Assembly: GCF_011397635.1 (NCBI RefSeq)
Contig: NC_064754.1
Span: forward strand, 28,500,543-28,564,542
Source of the DNA: Epinephelus fuscoguttatus
Lineage: Eukaryota > Chordata > Actinopteri > Perciformes > Serranidae
DNA length: 64,000 nt
Direction of reading: 5' to 3'
Shown here: one piece after another, positions 46,101 to 58,100 of the stretch
Layout of the letters: each line of letters opens with the position of its first letter
Numbering within the stretch: the stretch's first letter is position 1
Made by a program: the position numbers and the translations under genes
Notes under the pieces: generated by a model
What the model was told of the DNA's origin: nothing
Seen by the model: the letters and a program-made list of their open reading frames with translations, nothing else
Database searches by the model: none

Positions 46101-49100
46101 ATATCCTTCAAACACAGACTGTAGACCCCTCTGTCTGCTTCATTCTGAAATCACTGTTTCGTTTTTCCCAAAATAAGTTACAGGCAGTTAGTTACAGGGT
46201 GGGCTCCATGCTCACATTGACAGCTTCGACGGACCATCACAAAGGGGCGGGGCTTAGTGAATGGTCAGTTCCGGGGTCAGAGAAAGTGTTTCCATGAATT
46301 TAGGGCCCAGTTAAAAAGGGGACTTTTGAATTTGAATTCACATTTAGAAAAATGTTTTTAAAACTTGGAACTTCACCCTCTTTGCTGCTCTATTGAAGTG
46401 TCTTTTTGATTGTATATTCATAGTATTGATATCCCCTTTATCTACCGTTCATTGTTGTGTTCTTTGTCCTCTCTCTGCCTTTGCTTTTATAGTTCGGGGA
46501 TTGGGAAAGACTTTTGGCTTCCAGCCTAAGATGCATCGTCTGCGCCTTGTTCATAACTTCCTCTGGTACCTGATATACGGGCACCCGCTCCGACACAACT
46601 CCCCTGACTCCCACTCGACCAGTGAGACACCAGCAGACATACACAGCACTGATGCTGATGCAAAACAACCAGACAACCATGGCGCACAAATAGCAGATTC
46701 TACTTTGTGTAATTTGGATATACCATCATCATCAGGTGATGAAGAAGAGGTGGAGCAGAAGGATAAAGCAACACCTGGTCCCTCTCAGTCTGACATGAAA
46801 GGTGAGAGAGCGCGTGTTATAACTCCTTTAGTAAATTTTGTTTTTTTAATGACTTCACTTGTTTGTATCAAAACCAGTGTGTGATTTATCTGTAGGGAAT
46901 AAAGGCACGTTGTTGTATAAACAGCTTCCCAACTAACCACCTTGATTTCTTTTTAATCTTCTGCCTGTCTCTGATAGTGTATGCTGACGAGGATTCATGG
47001 AAGAAATTCATGCCTCCTGTCCGTGTGCACAAGGAGTTTGGCAGTGGCTGGGCGAGGGTCGGCGACCTGCTGCTCTGCCTGCCTCTCTCCATCTTCATTC
47101 AGGTCATTCAGATCAATTATAAGGTGAGAAAACAAACTTTTGTTTTTTATAAGATTTAATTCACTCAGTCCCACTTACCTTCTGTGTAATGTGATGTTGT
47201 TGAACTGTACTGAGTTAGACTAAGAAGATTCTAACATTTAGTTTAACCTGATTGATGTAAATGATAAAACAAATGAAATAAAACACAAAATATTAGGCAT
47301 ATAGGTGGACCTAATAAACTGGCAGCTTAATGTAGATTCCATTTTGTGTTATAAGTTGCACATGTGGACATTTTATTTATTGTCGATGGCCTGTTTCTGA
47401 AAGCGCAGCTTGCAACACATGTAATACATAAAGAAATATTTGTTGACTTGTGTCCACAGGTGGAAGGACTGGAGGAATATCTCTACGACCCTGTGAAGCA
47501 ACACCAGCTCATCAGAGCGCTGCCCGCCAGAATGAGACGACAGCTGCTTTATAAACGGTGACTTCCTGTTTTTCTCTCTCACTTCGTCTATAATGCGTCA
47601 TACCTGACATTCTAAATGGAGTATTTTTTGGTTCTTCACAACAGGAAATACATCTTCTCGTTCCATGAGAATCTGCAGAAGTTGGTTTACATGGGTCTGC
47701 TGCAGTTTGGTCCTGTGGAGAAGTTCAAGGAGAAAGACCAGGTACACAGTAACCACAGTCAAGTCTGCCAGTGCTGTAAATACACCACACAGAAGGAAAG
47801 ATGTCCATCCTTTGACTACTGATCTGATCTCTGCATGAAACACAGAGTTTGTGTTTGAAAGAAGGGCAGGAGACAAATGTCCCTGATTTTTCTCTTGAAG
47901 TTTGGTGTTAAATAAGTGAATGCAAAACATGCTAAATTTAACATTTTTTAAATATCTACAGTGTGTAAACAGAAACAGAACAGAACAACTGTAAGAACAT
48001 CAAGGTATGGCGCTGTCATGTTGTGTACTTAAAGTTACATACTTAACGTAAAGCTACGAAGGTTACACGTGTCCTAAGTGGATGCGACACAAGCAGTGTC
48101 AGCAACTAAATCAGTTTGATTGCATTGTTTTCTATTGGACTGTCCTAACTGCCCACAAGCAACGAAATGTGGCGCGCCAAGCTCTGGGAACACTGTTTGC
48201 ATGTGACTTAAATAGAGCATGAATGTCATATCAGTAAAATAGAGGTTCAAAATTAAGTAAAATCATGTCTCATGTTTTTCCCCAAAAACTGCACTAATGC
48301 AGGTGTTTGTGTACCTGAGGCGTAACGCCACCATTGTTGACACCACCAGTGCTGAGCCTCACTACTGGCTGGTCACAGAGTCGCCCGACAAACCATTTGA
48401 GAAGCGCCAGTACAAATTTAACACCGCTGAAGATGTGGAAAGCTACTGGTTTGACCTGATGTGTGTCTGCCTCAATACACCACTGGGTACAGACACACAC
48501 ACACACACACACACACGCATATGAAAGCAGAATGGAAATTTATGTTTTTCACTTTTTAAAAATGTGCCCGTGTTTGCATGTTTTAGGGGTAATCCGCAAT
48601 AAGAGAAATGCAGCAGAAGAAGAAAGTGCTCCCTCCTTTGTGCATGACCGCTACGTGTTTGCAGGACTGGCGTACCTGCTGAAGTAAGTGAAGTATTATT
48701 TCCCCACATGTTTTTTATAAGATAATCAAATCAAAGAAGCTGAAATTTAAGCTTTTACCTCAGGAAAATACTTTTTAGAGAATCACCAGTGTGTTAAAGG
48801 TGCACTGATGTATATCTGTTCACACACTCGCACAGGGGCAGTCGAGAAGTGTGTGACGACGGGTCGATACCAGGAGACAGTAAAGGAGCAGGAGGTCTGG
48901 ACTCTGAGTTCTTTGCTCATCTTAAACGCAACTGGTTGTGGACCAATCACCTCCTTTCTGTCAAAACGGTTTGTAGCAGTGTGTAAGTGCATGCAGACAG
49001 AGACAATATTAAATATCAGATAAGGCCTAATGTTTGTGCATGTGTGTCTGTTGTTGTTTTTTATAGACCCCGAGTGGTTTAGAGGCAAAGGAGAACAAAA

Positions 49101-52100
49101 TCAGACTGAAGAGCCTGCTGAGTAAAAATGCACTGAGGATTGCATTTAAAGCTGGTGAGCTGCTGCTTGGAACATAATGAGTTTCTGTATTTTAAACCTC
49201 TTTCCATGTCCAGTCATGACAAAGCTTTCGCAGCTTTGTTGTACAAGCTGACTTGTTTCTTTTATTCAGCATTAAGAGTTCCTTAAACAGATGAAAGGAT
49301 ATGAGTTAAATATACAAGTGCCTGTGATGCTGTTGTTGTCTGCTTTGATGTCTGACCATCACCCTTCTGTGGAACCTTCAGGGCCTTACTCCCTCTGATT
49401 TCTTTCAAAATTAACCTTCAAACTTCAAGTTTACTAGCACACTCACTGTGCTTCCACTCATCGATGAAATACTTTTCATATGTCTGTGTGTAACAGGAGG
49501 AAGTACTAAACCTAGGTACCTGACAACCAAACGACCACTGACGGTAGAAACTGTAGAGGTATGAGTTCTGTCATTTTTTGTTTCATTGTTTTATTATTTT
49601 TATGTACACACAGGTTATTGGTTGCACCCACTGTAACTAAAACTAATACAACAGTGTGATCATGTGGTTTGTAATGCTGTCATACTGAAAGGTGTTTGTT
49701 GTTTTTTATCATACCCTCACTGATATAATTGGGCTGGACAAAAATGATAGAATCATCTGTATTTGACTGCACAAGTCTTAGCTAGGTGTACCTAATAAAC
49801 TGGCTGTGTTTTTAACTTTTTTTTTTTTTTACATATTTTAAAGGAGTTTCTTCAATAATTAAGTGAAAACATTAACTAAACTTTTGAAACTTACATGGCA
49901 TGCCTGCGTCACCATTTCCATCTGGGCACACCTCTTTCCTAAATATTCAAATAGTGCCAGTGGCATAGCACCAGGCAGACAATGGCCAAGAAAAAGACAA
50001 TGAGGATATTTACTGATATCATCTTATATGGATCATATTTGCTTGAATTGAATCAAATGAAAAGCGTGGCAGACTTTGTGATCTCAGTAGATGTTGTATC
50101 ATCGACCAAAGCATCGATGTAATATCATATTGTAATTGAAACTTGTGATTTACACCCCAACCAATGACGATGTTATCTGAGCTTTTTTTTTACCGAAGAT
50201 GTAATTTTCAGAACACTTCTTTCACAGTTAAACAACAGACACCATCACCTGCTCTTTTTTATGTCTCCATTATGATCAGTGCAGCACAGTAATGAGCAGA
50301 GCTGATTGTCCCAGCCAGGATTAGAAGTTGCTTGCATGACACACTCAGCTGATTCTAATATCCAGTTTAGACGCAGGTGTTTGTGATATTTGGTCTAACA
50401 TTTCAGCCGAAAGCAAAGAGGTCAGGCTACAAACAATGTTTCCTGTTCTTATGTATTTGTAACCAGGTGGGTATTGAGCCTGCTTCCAGAAACAAGCAGG
50501 TGGTCGGAGGAAAGAGACAGAAGAGGAAGAGAAACAAAAAGGAGGTTGTCAAGGCCCCACGCAAAAAGAAAAAAGGTACATGTGACTGATGGACTAAAGA
50601 CTGAAAACACCCGACACATTGTGTTTGTTGTTTGCCTTAAAGGTGCAGTGTGTAATACCTGGCCACAGGCTCCAAGGAAATGGGGGGCAGCATTTAATTA
50701 GTCTACTACTGGGTCTAAATTTACAGTCATCAGTTATGAAATAAAACACCTCCTAACAAACAGCAGGGCAAGAATGCACAGAATTCAACCAAACTGCTGA
50801 ATCTCTAAGAGCAAGTCAGAATGACACTGCTATGGCACCTTCATATGAGGTGCCAGCCTTTAATTTATGTTATAGCTTTGCTCAGTTTTAGCAAGATAAT
50901 GATAGCAAGAAAACACATCAAAACTATGTATCAGCACTATTAGAAAGGTTTTTCGGTAGTGTGGTAAAGAGCCAATGTTAAATGTTACTTTCTAGTCTAA
51001 AAGGAATGTTACAAATTCGCTTCCCTTCTTTTTATTTTTTGTTCTACTCTTTGCCGCTCAATGTGGTTTCTATCCGGGAGCAGGTGGTTGAGATGGTAAT
51101 AAAGGTTGCTCTTCAAGAGCTTCAGCCATCTTTTTGCGCTAATAAAAAGTTGCACGTTTTAAAACAAAAACATGTTAGTGTGAATGTAGCCTTTGCGTTT
51201 ACTGTTCCGCTAACTGGAGGCTGTAGCTCTACCTCATGTTGGACTAAGAGCAAACTGGACACTACAGTGACTCACTATCACCTCTTGAGGTACAAGTGGT
51301 ATTACAAGACAGGTTGAGCCGGGGCTAGCTGATTAGCATGTTCATTTCAATGGATATCTCTGCAACACGATACGGAGACATCTTAGATGTAAAAACTGTT
51401 ATTTCTTCACATTCTGTTGATAATGTAACTTCATTTTTTAAATGTTTTAAACTTAAGTTCTGATCATATTTTTAACATTGCACCTTTAAAGAGCCCAAGA
51501 AGCGCACCCCTGCTCACGACGAGGCAGACCACCGAGCTCTGAAGAGGATGACCAGGCAGAGAGTCTACTGGTCTATACAGGAAGACTCACTGATGATGCT
51601 CTGCAGTGTGGCCGCACACCTGCTCAACAGCAAGGTACATACATCTGAGCAGTCACAAATGAATTTGAAAGAAGGTTAAACAGATTTCTAAATAAAATTA
51701 TGATGTTTTTTAAGTCCAACAGGTCGGCCACCAGTGGAAAGCTTTTTAAACCCCCCACCCCCCCATACTAAGAAGCAAAATGACACAAGCAGCACCAGCT
51801 GTTCCACTTTTCCATATATTAAACAATAAACAACATGATAGGGCACTTTAACCGCAGTATAAGTAAGCAGGAATATTAGTGGAATATTCGTATTTATAAA
51901 CCATGTAAACAGCTGAGGAGGAATATGTTGTTGTTCAGAATATTTTGTGCACATGAACGTAGTCAGCATGTTGTTGATGTGTTGCAGTTAAAAAGGCCAT
52001 TCGTACCGTACTGTGTGGTGAGAGACCTTCTCCAGGCAGAGTATGAGATATCAATGGATAAAACATCCGTAGCTGTCGGGCGTCGCACAAGATACATCCT

Positions 52101-55100
52101 CAAAAATCCTCAGACTCTTCTGAACTACAGGTAGGTACACAGGATGAAAACACACACATGTATCAAACACAAACCCACAGTTTTATTCATCAGCTGTGTG
52201 TTGTAGGATCTGTCTGGCCGAGGCGTACCAGGACAAACCTCTGATGAGGCTGTTGGAGGAGAAGAAACCTGCTGATCCAAACAATCCAGAGGTGTGTCTT
52301 TGTTTTGTTGGTGTTATTGTTGCTCTTTTCTGAAAGCTTGAAGTTGAACTATGAATTTTTTTTTACCTGTGTTGTTTTAGGATTGTGCTAAATCGTTCTC
52401 TGAGTATGCTCGGCTGCTCCGACAGAAGTTCAGCACTGTGCTACTTAGTGCTCATGATATGATCATGCCTGACACAAAAGAGCAGCTCTTCTCACGGTAA
52501 GAGGAGGAGGAGGTTTAACATGCTGACTTAAGACAAGCAGTGATGGCTGAGTGTGACGCTGTATGTGTGTGTTACAGGTTTAAGGTCTCTGCAATAGAGA
52601 GTGCAAAGCAGGTGTCATGGAAAGACACTCTCAACTGGTGAGGATTCAATTAGATTTTCTTCTACTGAAAAAAAATGAATTTGTATGGTAGTGGTTACGG
52701 GTTGGTTTGTTTGTTTGTTTGTTTGTGTCCATTACAGCACTGATGACATTCATGCCATAGTGTTACATAACTTGATCCAGAGCACTCTGGCCATGACCAA
52801 CAATCAGATGAAGTCGTCCAGATCCTTTCAGGTACGGCAATCTTTAAAGGTTTGAGGGCAGTTTTATTTTTTGGCATCACTGCTCAAAAATCCCATTCAC
52901 ACACCAACTGTCCATCTGTCTTCTTTCTTAGACCTTCCACATGTACAGTAAGTATAACCAGGAGCTGCTGTGCCAAGTGTTCATACAGTGCAGGAAGAGG
53001 GGTCTGGTCAACCGCCGTCGTGTCAACCAGCCGTTTGGGCCGAAGAAGAACCGGGCGCTGCCCATCCTGCCCATGTCCTACCAGCTGTCCCAGTCCTACT
53101 ACAGGTACACTGAGGGAAGATAACTTGCATATCTTGACAAGCTTTTGTACTGTAGTTCCTGCTATTAAAAGTCTCTGCTTCATGGTGAAGTAATTTCTGA
53201 TGAAGAGTCTCAAAACTGCAATGACTTCTTTACCAGCAGTTCTCGACCTTGTGTAACTGAAGGCCCCCTTCTGATTGTTAAAATAAGATTCCCAGGACCA
53301 CCTTCCCAAATAAATTATTTAAAAACGAATAACATGGATAAAATGGAGGCAAAATAAACTGGGCTGTAGATATGTGTTATGTCAGTCAGCTGTTAATGCT
53401 GTGACAACTTTCTGTTGTGCCTGAAGCCTATCTCTTTTCCTTAGGAAGACACTATTGGCTTCCAAACACATCCCGGATGTTTTGTCTTTAAGTGTCTCTG
53501 GAGCTTTGATGGTTTTAGTGCCTCATTTGGCAGGATTTCACCACATTCAACACACTGTGCCTTGACTCACTGCCTGCCATTATTATTCCAAATCTAATAT
53601 GGCTCAGGGGTCTTCAGCATTGTTCAGGCCAAGGTCACCTTCGCTCTAAGAGAGAAAGAGCAGGGACCCTCTACTATATATACTGTATAAAACTGAGTTG
53701 CACTTGAGATAATTTACTGAATATTTTGGGGTCTTTTCTCGTTTGTGTTTGCCTGTAGCTGCCAAGTCAATAGTAGCTGTAGCATGGTTTGGTGCATTAG
53801 CCTCCATCTGTGCACATGGCACAAAAACACTTGGATTAATTTATATCTAATTGGCTAAGATGTTACATTAGTAGGTAAATGTTAGCTTACCAGTTTACCT
53901 TGCCATCATAAGTACCTTAGCTCACATGATTGCTCAAGGATTCACGTGTAACAGTTAGCTTATCATTAGTGTTGTGTACTTAAAATTTAATGAGTTTATT
54001 ATGAATAGACCGATTTATCTGTACTAATAATATGCTTGATTCATGTTTATGTGAAAGACATATTTTAATTTTATGGGAAAATGAAAAACCTTAACTTTTC
54101 CCCGTAATGACGCCATATGACGCAAAACTGATTGAAACTGTTGTAAAAGCTCTGCATGTCTCTTTTTTAATATTGATTCAAACCTAACAGCTTCATCATG
54201 ATAATACTTTGTCTTGTTTCATGTAAACGCAAACATGAATTCTCTGTAGGAACTTTTAGCTTCTGATGTTGTTTCTGAGTTTAGTTCCTGGGAATACTAG
54301 GTTAAAGTATTTGGTCTCATTTTAACAGAAATATTTAAATCGTTTCCACACTGCATTCTGTTTGATTGAAGTGTTTTTTGACCTAGCATCTCCCACTCTG
54401 TCCTGACAGGTGTTTTTCGTGGCGTTTTCCTCACTCTCTGTGCACTGATTCCTTCCGCTTCTTGAGGAGTCTAATTAACAATGGGACGGGAGACGACAGA
54501 CCAATTACTACGTTCTACCATGAAACCGAGAGCAGATCAGAAAACGGGGAGGAAGTGACGGTGAAAAGAATGGGGTCTGAGAGGAAGAAAAGGCAAGGTG
54601 AAAATAAAGAAGATGAAGAAAGAGCAGTGAGTGAACCAGAGGCACAACCAGAAAAGGCAAACAGCGACTCGGCAAAGGTGGGAGAGAGCGACCAGAGTAA
54701 AACAGAAGGAGAAGAGTTGTTGATGGAGATAAGCAACGAGAAAACTGACGCAACAAACAAAGAAGATAAAGAGAAAAACCCAGAAGATTGTGTCACAGCT
54801 GGTTCCAGTGAAGATCCGTCCAGCAGAGAGACAGACGATCATCTGCCCAAAGAAGAGACACCAGATGTGGCCAATGCCTCAGATGTGGCACCACAAGCTT
54901 CAGAGGAGCCTCCAGATGCGTCAGACATGCTGCAGTTCTCTATGAACTCTCCTGGTGGAGCCTGTGTGGTCTCTCTCAGCCTGATGTCTCTGGGATTGCT
55001 GAACGTGTACATCTCCATACCTAAACAGATGGTGGTGGTGGACAGCACCCTGGTGGACAATGACGTAGTCAAGAGGTGAGTGTACACACATCACTGCATG

Positions 55101-58100
55101 TCATTGTATTCATAGACTAGAAGAGATTTTTCAGAGTGATGAGAACACTAAAGAGATGTTGCTAAGAGGACCACAAATTCAATTTACCTGCATTTTCTCA
55201 GAGAGGAAGCACAAATACAAGATTTATAACCTCATGTGTATCACATGGAGTGTTTCATCACCTGAAAACATCTGCTGTAAATCCCAGCCCCATGATAGTG
55301 GATACAGTGTACTTACAGTCCATTTACTGCTATCTTGATCACCTTTTCATTGCCTTAAGTCATCCTGCCATCCATATATATGTCGCATGTCACTCAAGTG
55401 GAAATCAAAATAACTAACAAAGTAATTCACCAGTGAAGAACTTCATTTGTGTAAAAATGTCAGTGCATACAAAAGTTAAAGGTTTTTCTCTATGCAGATG
55501 ATCTGCTTCTCTATGCCTCTGATCCGGTCTCATTACTCCCCTGTATTTTAGCTATCCTGAATTAATTTGGGAAAATCTCAGGGTATAAGTTAAATTTACA
55601 AAATACCAAACTATTCTTTTTAAATTCTGAAGTAGAGGCATGCCCCTTTAGTCTTACCCCCTTTAAAACGTGCCAAGATGGCTTTAAATACTTGGGGATC
55701 GAGGTCACTCGCTCACTCTAGTCCGCAAGAAAGAAAAAAATATATATTTTTTTTTTTTTACAAACAAAATGTCAGTGTATACATAACACAAAAGAACAAG
55801 ACCAAAAGACAAACATAAATTGACAACATACAATGCAACTTAAAATAGTTTAAGATGTCACTAAACTTCAATGGGATGTCTGGGAATTTACAGTTAACTG
55901 TACCCAACATAATGAGAACACTGCTGTTTAAGCTACAGTTTCATAACTTTAATAAAACTTTGCAGCTAACGCAGCTGTCAATCGTGAACAGTGGTCAAAC
56001 TATCAAACTGGGCAGCGCGGATCAAATATGAATCAAGATTCTGTCACTGCATTGCCTATTTCTTGCTTCAGATGTTTTTAGAAACATATTCTAGTGTACT
56101 GTTTAGCTGTAAAATGAGAATGTTTGTGACCTGGTCAGTGGATGATGTTTGGTTTTGGCTCAACTGTTTTAAACATGGCAGCCGGAGCAAACTTTCTCAT
56201 TTTAAGTAGTGACTGGCATGATTAACAGCTGTGTTAGAGACTCCTCTGCTCTGATTGGTTGTTATTCTTCAGCCGCGGTAGATTAAAATAAATGCCATGA
56301 GGAGGAAGGACATGAGTTCTTTTCACAGTTCTCTGTCTCATGTTGTACCGTTTGGATATAGTGACAGTTTCAGCAAATACAACAAAAAGTTAAAAGTTAA
56401 CAACTTCAACAGTTCAGACAAATTTGGAAACAGTAAAGCACAGATTGCAATAAAACCAGACTGAAGGAGATATTAATTAATTCATATTTAATATTCAAAT
56501 CTTTCACTTAATTAAAAGTACCAATATCATACTAGAAATACTCTTTCAAGTCCTACATTTAAAGTTTTGTTAAGTAAATGTACTAAATGACACAAAGTAA
56601 TGAAAGTATGAAAAGTAAAAGCATTTAGGCAATTACTACTAATGTTGTAGTCGGTCGAAGTGGAGCAAATTTTAACTATCATGCTTTATATGCGTTACTT
56701 ATTGGTAGTTTAATCCTCAACAATATATCATTTTAGAGGCAAAATTTTATTCTGAGAAGTAACTTAAGCCTTCAGATAAATATGGTAGAGTAAAAAGTAC
56801 AGTATTTCCCTCTGAAATGTCGTAGTGTAGGAGTATAAAGTAGATTTAAAATGGATATACACAAGGAAATACAAGTATAATACTAAAGTAAATGTACTTT
56901 ACTGTCACTGACTGTAACAAAGGTGCAAAATGAGATCGCACAGCATCTTTAACGTTCACTGTGATTGATTCAGGGGTTAATAGTCTGTGGAGTTTTTCAT
57001 ACTGTTTACAAAATAATAATGTTGAGGTAAACTGTGGTCTTCCAGTATGGCTGCTCTGGAAGAAGAGGACGATGATGATGATGATGGTGAGGATTGTGAG
57101 GGGAGAAAAAGACTGGAGGTGAAGGCACATCAAGCATCTCACACCAACTACCTGATGATGCGTGGATACTGCTCTCCTGGCATAGGTAGAGTTAGATTTT
57201 ATTCACTCATTCACTTTTCTTAGATGGTTGTTTTCTGTGTTGCTTGTCCCTGGTGGATGGCAGAAAGTAAAGTCTGCTTTTCAGCAACATTATTTGAATC
57301 ACTTCACACAGGATTAAACTTTATCTTTGTTTTGTTTCACTTTAATCTTTATATAAAGAGTAAAAAACTATTTGGCCACTATGATTTTTTTTGTCTCAGT
57401 AGACTTTACAAGTATGTCAAAAGTCAATAGCAAATGCTTTATAGCTTACTTACAGGAACAAAACCCAAAACATATTGAAATTTGTGTTTGTTGCAGCCCT
57501 GTTCAGATTTGTTAAATGATTTTTGTTTCCAGTCAAAATACGTAACCTCAATACCAACGATAACATCGTGGTGGAGTCGTGTATTGTGAGGCTGCAACTG
57601 CGCAACACACCTGCTCACCACGTGTTCAGTATAGAGAGTAAGTATCAACACGTGTACACACTTAACACATACAAACACAGCTTCATCTGCAGAGAGTAAT
57701 TCTTTATTTTTTATTTTTTTAATTTTAGACTCTCCACCGCTGGACTTGACTAAATGTGGTCCATCCCTGCTGCCCTCTACCCTCACCCAGTCCATCCGCT
57801 CCTTCTCCTCACCAAACAGCGAGCAGGAGTGTGACAGGCGTTTGGTTGAGCAGAGAGGATACACTCCTCAGGATATTAAAGCATGTGCTCAGCTCAGGAG
57901 GAGCTTACATGCAGCTGGTGAGAATGGCGTGGATATACGTGACTTCTACCAGAGTCATTCACACCTGGAGGAGCCGCAGTCCGGACGCACCAGGAGCCTG
58001 CAGCAGTACATGAAGGTAAACACATTCACGTCACTGCAGTGCAGGTCCCACAGCTGGCTTGACCACAGCGTTTTACTCACTCAGTCATTGTGTGAGAGTT

